A stretch of DNA of 30,469 nt, taken from contig JAGCMI010000038.1 of the NCBI GenBank assembly GCA_017646545.1, forward strand, positions 1 to 30,469, given 5' to 3'. Every line of letters begins with the position of its first letter. Positions within the stretch are counted from its first letter, which is position 1. Positions 15,264 through 23,088 of the stretch are shown piece by piece. The notes under the pieces are model-generated. The model saw only the letters and a program-made list of their open reading frames with translations. It was not told the DNA's origin and made no database searches. This DNA is from Oscillospiraceae bacterium. Lineage in GTDB: Bacteria > Bacillota > Clostridia > Oscillospirales > Oscillospiraceae. A program made the translations under genes and the position numbers.

Positions 15264-16106
15264 ATGAATATTAAGATCCTCTCCGACTCTACCTGTGATC
15301 TTTCCGAAGCCCTTCTGAAAGAACACGACATCACTCTGGTTCCTCTGACTGTTATTAAGGAAGGCAAGGAATACAAAGATGGCCTGACCATTACCCCTGC
15401 TGAGATCTTTGCCCATGTGGCAAACGGCGGTGAGCTGTGCTCCACCTCCGCCAACTCCGTCGGTGAATACCAGGATATCTTTGCCCAGTACGCAGACAAG
15501 TACGACGGTATTCTGCACATCAACATCGGCTCCGGTTTCTCCAGCTGCTATCAGAATGCCAACATTGCTGCCAGCGAGTTTGAAAATGTCAAGGTTGTTG
15601 ACTCCATGAACCTTTCCACCGGCCAGGGTCTGGTGGTTCTGGAAGCCTGCCGTCTGGCCAAGGAGTGCGCCTCGCTGGATGAGCTGCATGAGAAGGTACA
15701 GAGCTTCGTAGAAAAGGTGGAGGCCAGCTTCCTGGTAGACAAGCTGAACTATCTGGCCAAGGGTGGCCGTTGCTCCGCTGTTGCTGCGCTGGGCGCCAAT
15801 CTGCTGAATCTGAAGCCCTGCATCGATGTCAAGGATGGCAAGATGGGTGTTTCCAAGAAGTACCGCGGCAAGTATGCCAAGTGCCTCAGCACCTATGTGC
15901 AGGAGCGTCTGGCTAACCGGGATGACATCCGCAGAGATGTGCTGTTTGTCACAAAGACCTCCGTTGAGGATGAGGAATATGCCGCTGTTATGGAGGCTAT
16001 CCGGGAATATGGCAAGTTTGAAACTGTGTATGAGACCCAGGCTGGCTGCACCGTTTCCTGCCACTGCGGCCCTGGCACTCTGGGCGTTCTGTTCGTCAGA
16101 AAGTAA
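15264..16106 (+). CDS. DegV-family fatty-acid-binding protein
   Basis: This 280-aa protein has the DegV hallmarks: an N-terminal SDSTCDLS, a central STSANSVGEY with the ligand-binding Thr/Ser loop, HINIGSGFSSCYQ and VDSMNLSTGQGLVVL, and a C-terminal VSCHCGPGTLGVLFV. DegV proteins hold one fatty acid; in Gram-positive bacteria the FakB relatives present it to the FakA kinase for phosphorylation before entry into phospholipid synthesis. No fakA is in the window, so which DegV subgroup this is remains open. An AAAGGA site lies about 11 nt before the ATG. Codon use is strongly biased, suggesting high expression. It follows hxlR and ends in a strong terminator. Confidence 0.92.
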   Translation: MNIKILSDSTCDLSEALLKEHDITLVPLTVIKEGKEYKDGLTITPAEIFAHVANGGELCSTSANSVGEYQDIFAQYADKYDGILHINIGSGFSSCYQNANIAASEFENVKVVDSMNLSTGQGLVVLEACRLAKECASLDELHEKVQSFVEKVEASFLVDKLNYLAKGGRCSAVAALGANLLNLKPCIDVKDGKMGVSKKYRGKYAKCLSTYVQERLANRDDIRRDVLFVTKTSVEDEEYAAVMEAIREYGKFETVYETQAGCTVSCHCGPGTLGVLFVRK

Positions 16107-16110
16107 ATTA

Positions 16111-16144
16111 AAATCCACAGCCATACAGGCTGTGGATTTTTTTG
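16111..16144 (+). terminator. Terminator of hxlR-degV
   Basis: A perfect 12-bp stem (16111-16122 with 16128-16139, loop ATACA) runs into a T-tract (16137-16143), 4 nt after the degV stop codon. Confidence 0.93.
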
Positions 16145-16180
16145 GAACAAAATACCGCCTACCGGGACGAAAAATAAAGC

Positions 16181-16208
16181 TTGTATTTCAATGCAGGTGT
16201 GCTATACT
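16181..16208 (+). promoter_or_regulatory. Promoter of the ThrE-type exporter gene
   Basis: TTGTAT (16181-16186) and TATACT (16203-16208) are 16 bp apart, with the start codon 33 nt downstream. This shows that the coding region cannot begin at the in-frame ATG at 16191, inside the promoter. Confidence 0.65.
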
Positions 16209-16241
16209 GAAGTAGCAAATTTCTTGAAGAGGATTTTGATT

Positions 16242-17474
16242 ATGGATAATAATAAGCTGTTGGATCTGGCTGTGGATCTGGGCTATGAACTTTCCATGGC
16301 GGGCGCGGAAACCTTCCGCGTGGAAGACAGTATCAACCGCATTCTGCGTACATACGGCATGGAACCGGAAGTGTATGCCATTCCCAACTGTATTCACGCC
16401 AGCGTTACCCTCCCCGACGGCGAGTCTCTTTCCGAAATGCGACGGGTGGGTTTCCACGGAAACGATCTGGAGGCTGTGGAGGCACTGTCCGCTGTGAGTC
16501 GCCGCATCTGTGCGGAAAAACCGGATGAGGATACCGGCAGACAATGGCTCAATGATGCCTGCAACAGCCGGCGGCAATATCATTGGATGATTCAGTTGCT
16601 GGGATATTTTACCGCATCCTTCGCCTTCGGTATTTTCTTTGGCGGCAATCTGATCGATGCGCTTTGCGGTGGTATTGGTGGTTTGGCCGTTGGTCTTTGC
16701 GTGATGTTCATGGACAAATACCAAGCCAATAACTTTTTCAAGACCCTGCTGGCAGCCATCCCCTTGGCATTGATCCCTTATGCGCTGGGCGCATTGGGCA
16801 TCTGCCAAAGACCGGATATGGCAACCATCGGCGCTGTTATGGTACTGGTGCCGGGATTGCTGTTTACCTATGCCATGCGTGATATCATTTACGGCGACAC
16901 CAACTCCGGTGTCAACCGCATCGTGCAGGTGCTGCTGACCGCTGTGGCCCTTGCTTGCGGCACTGCTGTGGCTTGGAACCTTGCCAGCCAGCTTTGGGGC
17001 GAACCCATCAGCGCCGCGGCCATCAATCACAGTTTCTGGATCGAATGTCTTGTGGGCGCCATTGGCTGCATTGGCTTTTCCATTCTGTTCAATGTCCACG
17101 GCAAGGGCATCGCTTTGGGTATGTTGGGCGGTGCCATCTGCTGGGCAGCGTACTGCGTGACAGAGGGCATGGGCGGCAGCGAAGCAACCGCCACTTTCAT
17201 TGCTTCCTTTATCGTGGCGATCTACTCTGAGGTAATGGCTCGCGTTCGTAAATGCCCGGCCATTGGATATCTGGTGCTGGGTTTGATTCCGCTAATCCCC
17301 GGCTCCAGCTTGTACTACACCATGAATTATGCCGTGCGGGGCAACATGAATATGTTCAGCATTCAGGGCATGAAAACCATCCAGTTGGCCGGCTTGATGG
17401 CCGCTGGTATTTTGCTGGTGTCCACTGCTATGCGGATGCACGCAGTTTGGAAACAGCAGAGAAAAAAAGTATAA
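16242..17474 (+). CDS. Threonine/serine exporter family protein (ThrE, single-chain)
   Basis: This 410-aa membrane protein joins an N-terminal ThrE domain (DUF1212: MAGAETFRVEDSINRIL, then TLPDG and RRVGFHGNDLEAVEAL) with about ten hydrophobic segments, of which the C-terminal half matches ThrE_2 (NVHGKGIALGMLGGAICW, KCPAIGYLVLGLIPLIPGSSLYYTM). The two domains are separate genes in many bacteria (YjjP/YjjB), so this is the fused form. Relatives export threonine/serine or succinate. The start at 16242 is supported by GAAGAGGA 8 nt upstream. The gene is monocistronic, flanked by its own promoter and terminator. Confidence 0.9.
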   Translation: MDNNKLLDLAVDLGYELSMAGAETFRVEDSINRILRTYGMEPEVYAIPNCIHASVTLPDGESLSEMRRVGFHGNDLEAVEALSAVSRRICAEKPDEDTGRQWLNDACNSRRQYHWMIQLLGYFTASFAFGIFFGGNLIDALCGGIGGLAVGLCVMFMDKYQANNFFKTLLAAIPLALIPYALGALGICQRPDMATIGAVMVLVPGLLFTYAMRDIIYGDTNSGVNRIVQVLLTAVALACGTAVAWNLASQLWGEPISAAAINHSFWIECLVGAIGCIGFSILFNVHGKGIALGMLGGAICWAAYCVTEGMGGSEATATFIASFIVAIYSEVMARVRKCPAIGYLVLGLIPLIPGSSLYYTMNYAVRGNMNMFSIQGMKTIQLAGLMAAGILLVSTAMRMHAVWKQQRKKV

Positions 17475-17479
17475 AATCA

Positions 17480-17510
17480 GGGCACTCGCTTTTAGCGAGT
17501 GCCCATTTTT
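17480..17510 (+). terminator. Terminator of the ThrE-type gene
   Basis: A perfect 10-bp stem (17480-17489 with 17495-17504, loop TTTTA) is followed by ATTTTT. The stop codon of the convergent M56 gene (17494-17492) lies in the loop, so the hairpin is shared; on the minus strand only a weaker TTTT follows. Confidence 0.9.
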
Positions 17511-19729
17511 CTCGTCAAAATATCTCTCTGTCGGATTCCGTTGGAGTAAAGACCCGGGTAAATGCGGTTGCCTTCGCTGGAGAGGATGAATAGGCCGTTT
17601 TCATCGGTATCAAAGGCAAAGCCGTCCGCAAAATTGGTATAAAGCAGCTTTTCCTCCTCACATTTCCCATCCTGCCAAACCGAATAATGGATGGTGAAAA
17701 AGCCGGATGTATGACCCGTGGAGATAATGCACTCCTCTACATCGCCGTCGTTGTCCACATCATAAAGGCAGTAGTCATAAACCCATCCAATCACATTTTC
17801 CCTTGATGTAAGGGTTTCGTCTTCCACATGCCGCCACCATTTGTGTGCAGTAATTTCATAACGCACACCCGTGACATCCACATCACTCAGTTCTTTTGGC
17901 GTGCCGTAGAAACTGACCCAAATACCATCAAGAGGAATTGATGTCTGCATCCCAATATCGTCATCTAGTAAAACATGCCAACGGTTGCCTTCGCTATCCA
18001 GAGCGTAGAAACTAGAGAAATCAGCGGTTCTTTCAAGCGTTAGCCAAACCACATGTCGCTCTGGTTTTGATATCTCCATGTAATAGCGGAATCTTTCACC
18101 ATCTGACACATCCACATACATAAAGGGATGGGATTCGGCGGCGATATAGGCCAATGCATCCTCGGTGACCGAGAACACGAAGGTCATGGGACTGGTCAGC
18201 GTGGTGTCGTAGAGATACAGCTTGCCGTCCTTTAGTTCCCAGTCGCCCAAGCCAATGTGGCTGCTGTACACACCTGCATAATACTGGAACGTGCCGTCGG
18301 AGTAGATGTTAATATAGAAGGCACTACCTGCACCGGGTTTGGTATAGACATATTGCTTGTCGAAAAAATTGGCAGCGGCCTCGTAGGCAGGTCTTTCGGA
18401 CAGCCGATAAAGGAAGCATCCACTTACCAGATAGTACAACTCTCCGTTCTTCTGCTCTAGGAAGATACCGTCCCACATGGAGGATTCCTCTGTAGGAATC
18501 ACGCGCCAGGCGTTTTTATTGTTCCTGCGGATCTGTTCAAGCATCGGCTGCTTTTCATCCAGTGTGACATGCACCAACAAAGCTTCATCAAAGTTTTCCT
18601 TCGTCAGGGTCATCTTTTCCAGGCGGCCCACATCACACCAGCCAGGTTCCACACCGCTATAACGAGTTTCATAGTCGTACTGCAGGATATCCTCCCCCGT
18701 CACACGGAAGTGACCAGACAGATGCGGATCATAGCTCATTAGACTCGGTCTGAACACCTGCTCCTCAACCTGGTAAACGGCACCGGTGAGATTGCTCTGA
18801 GGGTTCGTCAGAAAGCACACCGCCAGTACGGAACAGATGACCAGTGCGGCAATAATAATCCAGAGGGTGGGTTTTTTATAATGCAGCACCGCCTTAATAC
18901 GGGCCTTAACACTGGTTTCGCCAAAGGCCAGCGGGCAGGCTGTGATCCATTTTCGGGGTAAGCTGCATTCCAGCAGAGTCTGGGAATAGACCTGCTTTTC
19001 CTCCGGAGAAAGGGATTGGATCACCTTTTCATCGCAGGCCAGTTCCACATCCCGGCAAAGCAAAACATAGGCAACCCACAGTAGCGGATGGAACCAGAAC
19101 ACCGTCAGCAGCGCAAAGCCTAGGGGTTTCCACCAGTGATCCCGCCGCGCCAGGTGCGCCCGCTCATGGGACAAGATGGCGTCCCACTGCTCCTGGGGCA
19201 GATCAGAGGGCAGGTAGATCTTCGGCTTCATCAAACCGAGAATAAACGGAGAGGAAATGGTGTCGCACAAGTAGACCCCCTCCCCTGCCGGGATGCTGAC
19301 CGACACCCGATGGCGCAACCGCAGATAGCTGATGAGGGCATAGCCTGCCATGACAATCATTCCGATCACCCACACCACAGACGCAATGAATACGGCTACC
19401 TGCAAGGGGTTCACGCTGTTCTGCGGCCCGGAAAGGAATGTCTGTGTGAAAACGGGGTTGATGGTAGAATTCACTGCGTATATACCGGTGTGAATTTCCG
19501 GTGTATAGTCGTAAAGCTCCGCAGTCGGCAGGGTCTGGGCGCTGGGCACAAGGCTGAGAATGCTCTCCAGTTCAAAGGGCCAGATCAGGCGCAGTCCCAC
19601 AATAGCCCACAGGGCGCATTTGGCCCAACCGGGGGCATGCTTCAGCAGCAGTCGAGCCACCAGCACCGCCAGCACCAGCCATCCGGCGGTCACTGCAGTG
19701 TTGAAAATAGTTAGGAATAGTTCACTCAT
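17492..19729 (-). CDS. M56-family (BlaR1/MecR1-like) membrane metalloprotease with unknown sensor domain
   Basis: This 745-aa protein has an N-terminal membrane part with helices near residues 10-30, 35-52, 110-134 and 203-225, and a last one at 287-307. Between them is the zinc protease motif HERAH (188-192, HExxH) with the third ligand Glu229 in VELACDEKV. In BlaR1 this domain, on sensing a ligand outside, leads to cleavage of the BlaI repressor. The outer region (about 310-745) is not a penicillin-binding domain: no SxxK or KTG is evident. It contains a Ca2+-loop-like DVDNDGDVEE near residue 650 and many Trp/Tyr residues. I do not recognise its fold. The gene follows blaI by one base and should form a sensor-repressor pair; beta-lactam sensing is not supported. 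Confidence 0.87.
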   Translation of the reverse strand: MSELFLTIFNTAVTAGWLVLAVLVARLLLKHAPGWAKCALWAIVGLRLIWPFELESILSLVPSAQTLPTAELYDYTPEIHTGIYAVNSTINPVFTQTFLSGPQNSVNPLQVAVFIASVVWVIGMIVMAGYALISYLRLRHRVSVSIPAGEGVYLCDTISSPFILGLMKPKIYLPSDLPQEQWDAILSHERAHLARRDHWWKPLGFALLTVFWFHPLLWVAYVLLCRDVELACDEKVIQSLSPEEKQVYSQTLLECSLPRKWITACPLAFGETSVKARIKAVLHYKKPTLWIIIAALVICSVLAVCFLTNPQSNLTGAVYQVEEQVFRPSLMSYDPHLSGHFRVTGEDILQYDYETRYSGVEPGWCDVGRLEKMTLTKENFDEALLVHVTLDEKQPMLEQIRRNNKNAWRVIPTEESSMWDGIFLEQKNGELYYLVSGCFLYRLSERPAYEAAANFFDKQYVYTKPGAGSAFYINIYSDGTFQYYAGVYSSHIGLGDWELKDGKLYLYDTTLTSPMTFVFSVTEDALAYIAAESHPFMYVDVSDGERFRYYMEISKPERHVVWLTLERTADFSSFYALDSEGNRWHVLLDDDIGMQTSIPLDGIWVSFYGTPKELSDVDVTGVRYEITAHKWWRHVEDETLTSRENVIGWVYDYCLYDVDNDGDVEECIISTGHTSGFFTIHYSVWQDGKCEEEKLLYTNFADGFAFDTDENGLFILSSEGNRIYPGLYSNGIRQRDILTRKMGTR

Positions 19730-19730
19730 C

Positions 19731-20093
19731 TTACTTCCCTCCCATCTGCTCGATCATCTGCCGAATTTCCGCGATCTCGGTTTCGGACAGACTCTTGCGG
19801 GCAGTAAAGGCTGCCAGAAAAGCCGGCAGCGAACCTTCAAAGTTTTCCTCCACAAATTTTTCACTCTGGGCGGCGGCATATTCCTGCCGGGACAGCAGCA
19901 CGCAAACCGTGCCATCCCGGTTTTCAAAAAGCCCTTGTTCGCACAGCTTTTTTAGAACAGTATAGGTGGTGGATTTCTTCCATTCCAGCTGTTGGGCGCA
20001 CAGTTTTACCAGTTCACCGGAAGAAATGGGGGCATGCTGCCAAATGAGCTCTGCAAAATGCAGCTCCACGCTGCCTAATTTTCGGTTATCCAT
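19731..20093 (-). CDS. BlaI/MecI/CopY-family transcriptional repressor
   Basis: This 120-aa winged-helix protein has the family pattern: KLGSVELHFAELIWQHAPISSGELVKL, then the recognition helix region WKKSTTYTVLKKLCEQGLF, and a C-terminal dimerisation region. Such proteins bind inverted repeats at the promoter and are cut by the partner M56 protease. The start at 20093 is chosen because GGAGGTGCTTT precedes it; codons upstream extend into the promoter and operators. It is one base from the M56 gene, and two dyads flank its start of transcription (20107-20152), so autoregulation is likely. Targets other than its own operon cannot be named. Confidence 0.93.
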   Translation of the reverse strand: MDNRKLGSVELHFAELIWQHAPISSGELVKLCAQQLEWKKSTTYTVLKKLCEQGLFENRDGTVCVLLSRQEYAAAQSEKFVEENFEGSLPAFLAAFTARKSLSETEIAEIRQMIEQMGGK

Positions 20094-20106
20094 AAAGCAC
20101 CTCCTT

Positions 20107-20125
20107 GGTCTATTGTTTGTCGACC
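20107..20125. promoter_or_regulatory. Candidate BlaI-type operator, downstream dyad
   Basis: The imperfect dyad GGTCTATTGTTTGTCGACC lies just after the expected transcription start of blaI. It shares GGTCTATT with the reverse complement of the other dyad (20134-20152), and the two centres are 27 bp apart. Two similar sites, one on the -10 and one on the start, are the usual design for BlaI/MecI repression. Confidence 0.65.
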
Positions 20126-20133
20126 TTGTTGTT

Positions 20134-20152
20134 AGTCTATCACAAATAGACC
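20134..20152. promoter_or_regulatory. Candidate BlaI-type operator, core-promoter dyad
   Basis: The dyad AGTCTATCACAAATAGACC has 6-bp arms GTCTAT and ATAGAC around a 6-nt centre. It covers the -10 box and part of the spacer of the blaI promoter, so binding would block polymerase directly. Confidence 0.68.
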
Positions 20153-20162
20153 GCGCTGTCAA
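20134..20162 (-). promoter_or_regulatory. Promoter of the blaI-M56 unit
   Basis: On the minus strand TTGACA (20162-20157) and TAGACT (20139-20134) are 17 bp apart. The -35 begins at the end of the T-tract of the sirtuin terminator. Confidence 0.75.
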
Positions 20163-20189
20163 GAAAAAGATGGGAGGCTACACCTCCCA
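20163..20189 (-). terminator. Terminator of the sirtuin gene
   Basis: A perfect 7-bp stem TGGGAGG/CCTCCCA (20189-20183 with 20177-20171, loop of 5) is followed on the minus strand by TCTTTTTCTT, 9 nt after the sirtuin stop codon. Confidence 0.83.
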
Positions 20190-20197
20190 CCCATGTA

Positions 20198-20911
20198 TTA
20201 CAGTTCTGAAAAAATGCTGCCCAAGGAATCGTGGAACACAAGGTTCGCTTGATCGTCGAAGGGGGTTTCATCCCGATTGATCAGCACCAAGCGGTTGCCC
20301 CGATAATAGCGCAGCAGGCCTGCCGCAGGATAGACGGTCAAACTGGTACCGCCAACGATGAGCAGATCCGCAGCGGAAATGGCTGCGATGCTGCCTTCAA
20401 TGGTATCTTCATCCAGACTTTCTTCATACAGCACCACATCCGGTTTGACGATGCCGCCACAGCTGCAGCGAGGCACCGAGGGCGCATCCTTCACAAATTC
20501 TGCGGTATGAAATTTACCACAGCGGGTGCAGTAATTACGCAGAACAGAGCCGTGGAGTTCATAAACCCTTTGAGAACCGGCTTTCTGGTGCAGGCCATCG
20601 ATATTCTGGGTCACCACCGCGGACAAGATCCCCTCCTCTTCCCAACGAGCCAATACTTTATGGGTAATATTGGGTTCAAAGCCAAGGGGCAGCATCTTTT
20701 CCCGGTAGAACCGGAAAAAGTACTCCGGACGATGCTGGTAAAAACTATGGGATATGATGGTTTCCGGAGGATAGTCAAACTGCTGGCTGTAAAGGCCATC
20801 CACACTGCGGAAATCCGGAATTCCGGATTCGGTGCTGACCCCTGCGCCACCGAAGAACACGATGTTGCTGCTTTCGCTGACCCATTTTCTGAAGATATCC
20901 AACTGTTCCAT
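20198..20911 (-). CDS. cobB: NAD-dependent protein deacylase, sirtuin family
   Basis: This 237-aa single-domain sirtuin has all main motifs: GAGVSTESGIPDFR (22-35), TQNIDGLH (101-108), catalytic His120 in ELHG, a zinc-binding set C128/C131 and C149/C151, and GTSLTVYPAAGL for NAD binding. It removes acetyl or other acyl groups from lysines using NAD+. The Tyr and Arg of bacterial class III (desuccinylase) sirtuins after the PDFR loop are not evident, so deacetylase activity is the safer guess. The ATG at 20911 has AAGGAGG upstream; earlier in-frame codons run into the terminator of the previous gene. It is monocistronic, with its own promoter built on that terminator. cobB/srtN are used for such genes; the symbol is by family. 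Confidence 0.95.
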   Translation of the reverse strand: MEQLDIFRKWVSESSNIVFFGGAGVSTESGIPDFRSVDGLYSQQFDYPPETIISHSFYQHRPEYFFRFYREKMLPLGFEPNITHKVLARWEEEGILSAVVTQNIDGLHQKAGSQRVYELHGSVLRNYCTRCGKFHTAEFVKDAPSVPRCSCGGIVKPDVVLYEESLDEDTIEGSIAAISAADLLIVGGTSLTVYPAAGLLRYYRGNRLVLINRDETPFDDQANLVFHDSLGSIFSEL

Positions 20912-20939
20912 GGGATCCCTCCTTCTAAAGTATATTTTT

Positions 20940-20968
20940 ATTGTATCGAAGGATCTTCCAAAAAGCAA
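20940..20968 (-). promoter_or_regulatory. Promoter of the sirtuin gene
   Basis: On the minus strand TTGCTT (20968-20963) and TACAAT (20945-20940) are 17 bp apart. The -35 is made from the last stem bases and T-tract of the nhaC terminator. Confidence 0.6.
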
Positions 20969-20995
20969 CACCCACTGAACAATCAGTGGGTGTTG
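20960..20995 (-). terminator. Terminator of the nhaC-type gene
   Basis: A perfect 13-bp stem (20966-20978 with 20983-20995, loop of 4) is followed on the minus strand by a T-tract (20964-20960), just after the nhaC stop codon. Confidence 0.92.
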
Positions 20996-21000
20996 ATCAT

Positions 21001-22707
21001 TTACTTTTGAATACGACGGATCACCAACAGAGCAGCGATCAGCAGTACAAGACAGATGGGCAGTACGATCCATGCGCTCTGGACGAAGCCTGCCAGCACA
21101 AAACCTACAAAGGACACGCCGGCAACCAGCATAGCATAAGGCAGCTGGGTGGAAACATGGTTGATATGCTCACACTGCGCACCGGTGGAGGCCATGATGG
21201 TGGTGTCGGAAATGGGAGAACAATGGTCACCTGCCACAGCGCCTGCCAGACAAGCGGAAACGGCAACGACCATCAGCTCACCGTTGGGGAACACGGAGCA
21301 GACGATGGGCAGCAGGATGCCGAACGTACCCCAAGAGGTACCGGTGGCAAATGCCAGACCCAAGGCGATCAGGAACACGATACCGGGCAGGAAATTGCTC
21401 AGACCGCTGGCAGCAGTACGGACAAACTCAGCCACGAAGATCTTTGCGCCCATGGCATTGGTGACACCGGACAGCGTCCATGCGAAGGTCAGAATCAAAA
21501 TGGCGGAAGCCATCAGCTTAAAGCCATCGGAAACAGAACCGGTAAATTCCTTCATGGTAACGATCTTACGGGGGACATACAAGATGGCGGTGATGACCAG
21601 CGCCAGAACACTGCCCAGAACCAGACCCACGGAAGCATCGGAATTACCGAAGGCATCGATGAAATTCATATAGCTGTCAGAAGTTGCATCAAAGAAGCCA
21701 CCGGTGTAAACCATGGTCAGCACACAGCAGATGATCAGAGATACGATGGGGATGATCAGATCGATCACCCGACCTCTGGGATTACCCTCCTGCTGATCTG
21801 CAGCGGCATAGGGGCGGTTTTCAGAGGAATACAGATCGCCGTTCATGGCGTTTTGCTCGTGCAGACGCATCTTGCCAAAGTCCATCTTCAGAACACTCAT
21901 GAGGATGACCATGGTCAGGGTCAGCAGTGCATAGAAGTTATAAGGGATCGCGCTGATAAACAGCTTCAGGCCCTGCCCTTCCGGAGCAACGCTGGAAACA
22001 GCGGCAGCCCAGGAGGAAATGGGGGCGATGATACAAACAGGAGCAGCAGTAGCATCGATGATGTATGCCAGCTTAGAACGGGAGATATTGTGCTTATCGG
22101 TGACGGGACGCATCACGGAGCCAACGGTCAGGCAGTTGAAATAATCATCGATGAAAATCAGCATGCCCAAAACGCAAGTGGAAATCAAAGCGCCGGTACG
22201 GCTCTTGATATGCGTTGCTGCCCAACGGCCATAGGCTGCAGTGCCGCCTGCCCGGTTGACCAGGCTGACCATCATACCCAGCACCACCAGGAAAATGAGA
22301 ATGCCCACATTCCAGGAGTCGGAGAGCATACCGATCATGGTATCAAAGGTAAAGGTGACCATGCTCCACACATTGCCGTTGGAATACAGCAGCGCGCCGG
22401 AGAGGATACCAATGAACAAAGAGGAATACACTTCCTTGGTGATCAGCGCCAGCACAATGGCGATCACGGGAGGCAACAGCGCCAAAATGGTGGCGTACAC
22501 GGAAATCTCCTGCTGCATCGTATCGATGGCAGCACTGATATTTTCTTCAAAGTTCTCATCGGTGCCCACATTGTCAGAATAGCCGTCCAGGTATGCCAGC
22601 GCATCGTCCGAAGACTCAAATTCGGCAGCGGTTGCAGCGAATGCAAAGCAACCCAGCAGCGCGACTACCATCATTACCAGGATCAGGTTTCTTACAGTTG
22701 TTCTCAT
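21001..22707 (-). CDS. NhaC-family Na+/H+ antiporter-type transporter, lysine-riboswitch controlled
   Basis: This 568-aa membrane protein has a signal-like N-terminal helix ending in AxA (residues 8-28), a polar stretch, and then about 12 hydrophobic segments. The NhaC superfamily marks are seen in GILIFLVVLGMMVSLVNRAGG, FIDDYFNCLTVGSVMRPVTD, ATAAPVCIIAPISSWAA and GDHCSPISDTT. Some NhaC relatives exchange Na+/H+, others exchange metabolites. The lysine riboswitch in its leader means that it is turned off when lysine is plentiful, which points to lysine uptake; L-box comparative work assigned NhaC-type LysW transporters this role. The ATG at 22707 follows AAAGGA by 10 nt; an upstream extension to 22857 would read through the riboswitch and is rejected. 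It is monocistronic. Confidence 0.92.
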   Translation of the reverse strand: MRTTVRNLILVMMVVALLGCFAFAATAAEFESSDDALAYLDGYSDNVGTDENFEENISAAIDTMQQEISVYATILALLPPVIAIVLALITKEVYSSLFIGILSGALLYSNGNVWSMVTFTFDTMIGMLSDSWNVGILIFLVVLGMMVSLVNRAGGTAAYGRWAATHIKSRTGALISTCVLGMLIFIDDYFNCLTVGSVMRPVTDKHNISRSKLAYIIDATAAPVCIIAPISSWAAAVSSVAPEGQGLKLFISAIPYNFYALLTLTMVILMSVLKMDFGKMRLHEQNAMNGDLYSSENRPYAAADQQEGNPRGRVIDLIIPIVSLIICCVLTMVYTGGFFDATSDSYMNFIDAFGNSDASVGLVLGSVLALVITAILYVPRKIVTMKEFTGSVSDGFKLMASAILILTFAWTLSGVTNAMGAKIFVAEFVRTAASGLSNFLPGIVFLIALGLAFATGTSWGTFGILLPIVCSVFPNGELMVVAVSACLAGAVAGDHCSPISDTTIMASTGAQCEHINHVSTQLPYAMLVAGVSFVGFVLAGFVQSAWIVLPICLVLLIAALLVIRRIQK

Positions 22708-22736
22708 GTTTTTTCGTCCTTTCAACTTTCGAATAC

Positions 22737-22775
22737 AAAAAACCGTGAATTTTGGAGTAACTCCAACATTCACGG
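22737..22775 (-). terminator. Riboswitch expression-platform terminator
   Basis: On the minus strand a 15-nt arm (22775-22761) pairs with 22757-22743 (one G-A mismatch, loop TTA) and is followed by TTTTTT (22742-22737). It sits 32 nt after the aptamer and 30 nt before the start codon, as a transcription-control switch requires. Confidence 0.93.
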
Positions 22776-22806
22776 CCACACAATTGCTGTCGCAAGGACG
22801 ATGAAT

Positions 22807-22963
22807 GATAGCGCTCCACTTTCGTGACAACTGGCCAAATATTTTCTGGCAAGCCAACCGCAGACACCGGGAAGCAGCTGCGATTTCGGCGGTTTACCCT
22901 TTCTACACAGCCGGAATTCCCGTTCCTTGGGCTGTGGATACTCATGCACACCGCACCTCTATC
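22807..22963 (-). promoter_or_regulatory. Lysine riboswitch (L-box) aptamer
   Basis: On the minus strand the P1 helix pairs GATAG (22963-22959) with CTATC (22811-22807). Between them are the conserved L-box blocks: AGAGGTGCG at the start, the AGTA segment, AAAGGGTAAACCGCCGAAAT, the GGTTGGCT element, a GTTGTCACGAAAGTGG hairpin and GGAGCGCTATC at the end. Lysine binding stabilises P1 and favours the terminator that follows, lowering nhaC expression. The order and spacing are those of the family. Confidence 0.96.
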
Positions 22964-22987
22964 AACTCACAGTTTTAAGTTGTTTGA

Positions 22988-23016
22988 AGTTTAGCATGAT
23001 TTTGTCGCAAAGTCAA
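22988..23016 (-). promoter_or_regulatory. Promoter of the lysine riboswitch/nhaC transcript
   Basis: On the minus strand TTGACT (23016-23011) and TAAACT (22993-22988) are 17 bp apart, placing the start of transcription near 22981, about 18 nt before the aptamer. Between this promoter and the trmD terminator (23017-23088) I see only A/T-rich spacer. Confidence 0.75.
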
Positions 23017-23088
23017 GGCTTTGTTCGCAATCTGCGGACATTTGTCATTCGTACCAAGATTTTTACGAAATTACAGGTAAAATTCGTC

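Noticed and set aside
16188..17099. A 303-codon minus-strand open frame
   Set aside because: It is antisense to the ThrE-type exporter gene, which has promoter, membrane topology and family motifs.
17492..20162. Beta-lactam resistance (blaR1-blaI) system
   Set aside because: There is no penicillin-binding sensor domain and no beta-lactamase or mecA gene in the window.
20941..22827. A 628-codon plus-strand open frame antisense to the nhaC-type gene
   Set aside because: Its composition is rich in His, Gln, Asp and Gly, as is typical of a shadow frame, it has no proper ribosome binding site, and it covers a clear transporter gene and its riboswitch terminator.
22708..22857. N-terminal extension of the nhaC-type protein
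   Set aside because: The extension would be translated from the lysine riboswitch and its terminator; the ATG at 22707 has a Shine-Dalgarno site and starts a signal-like helix.
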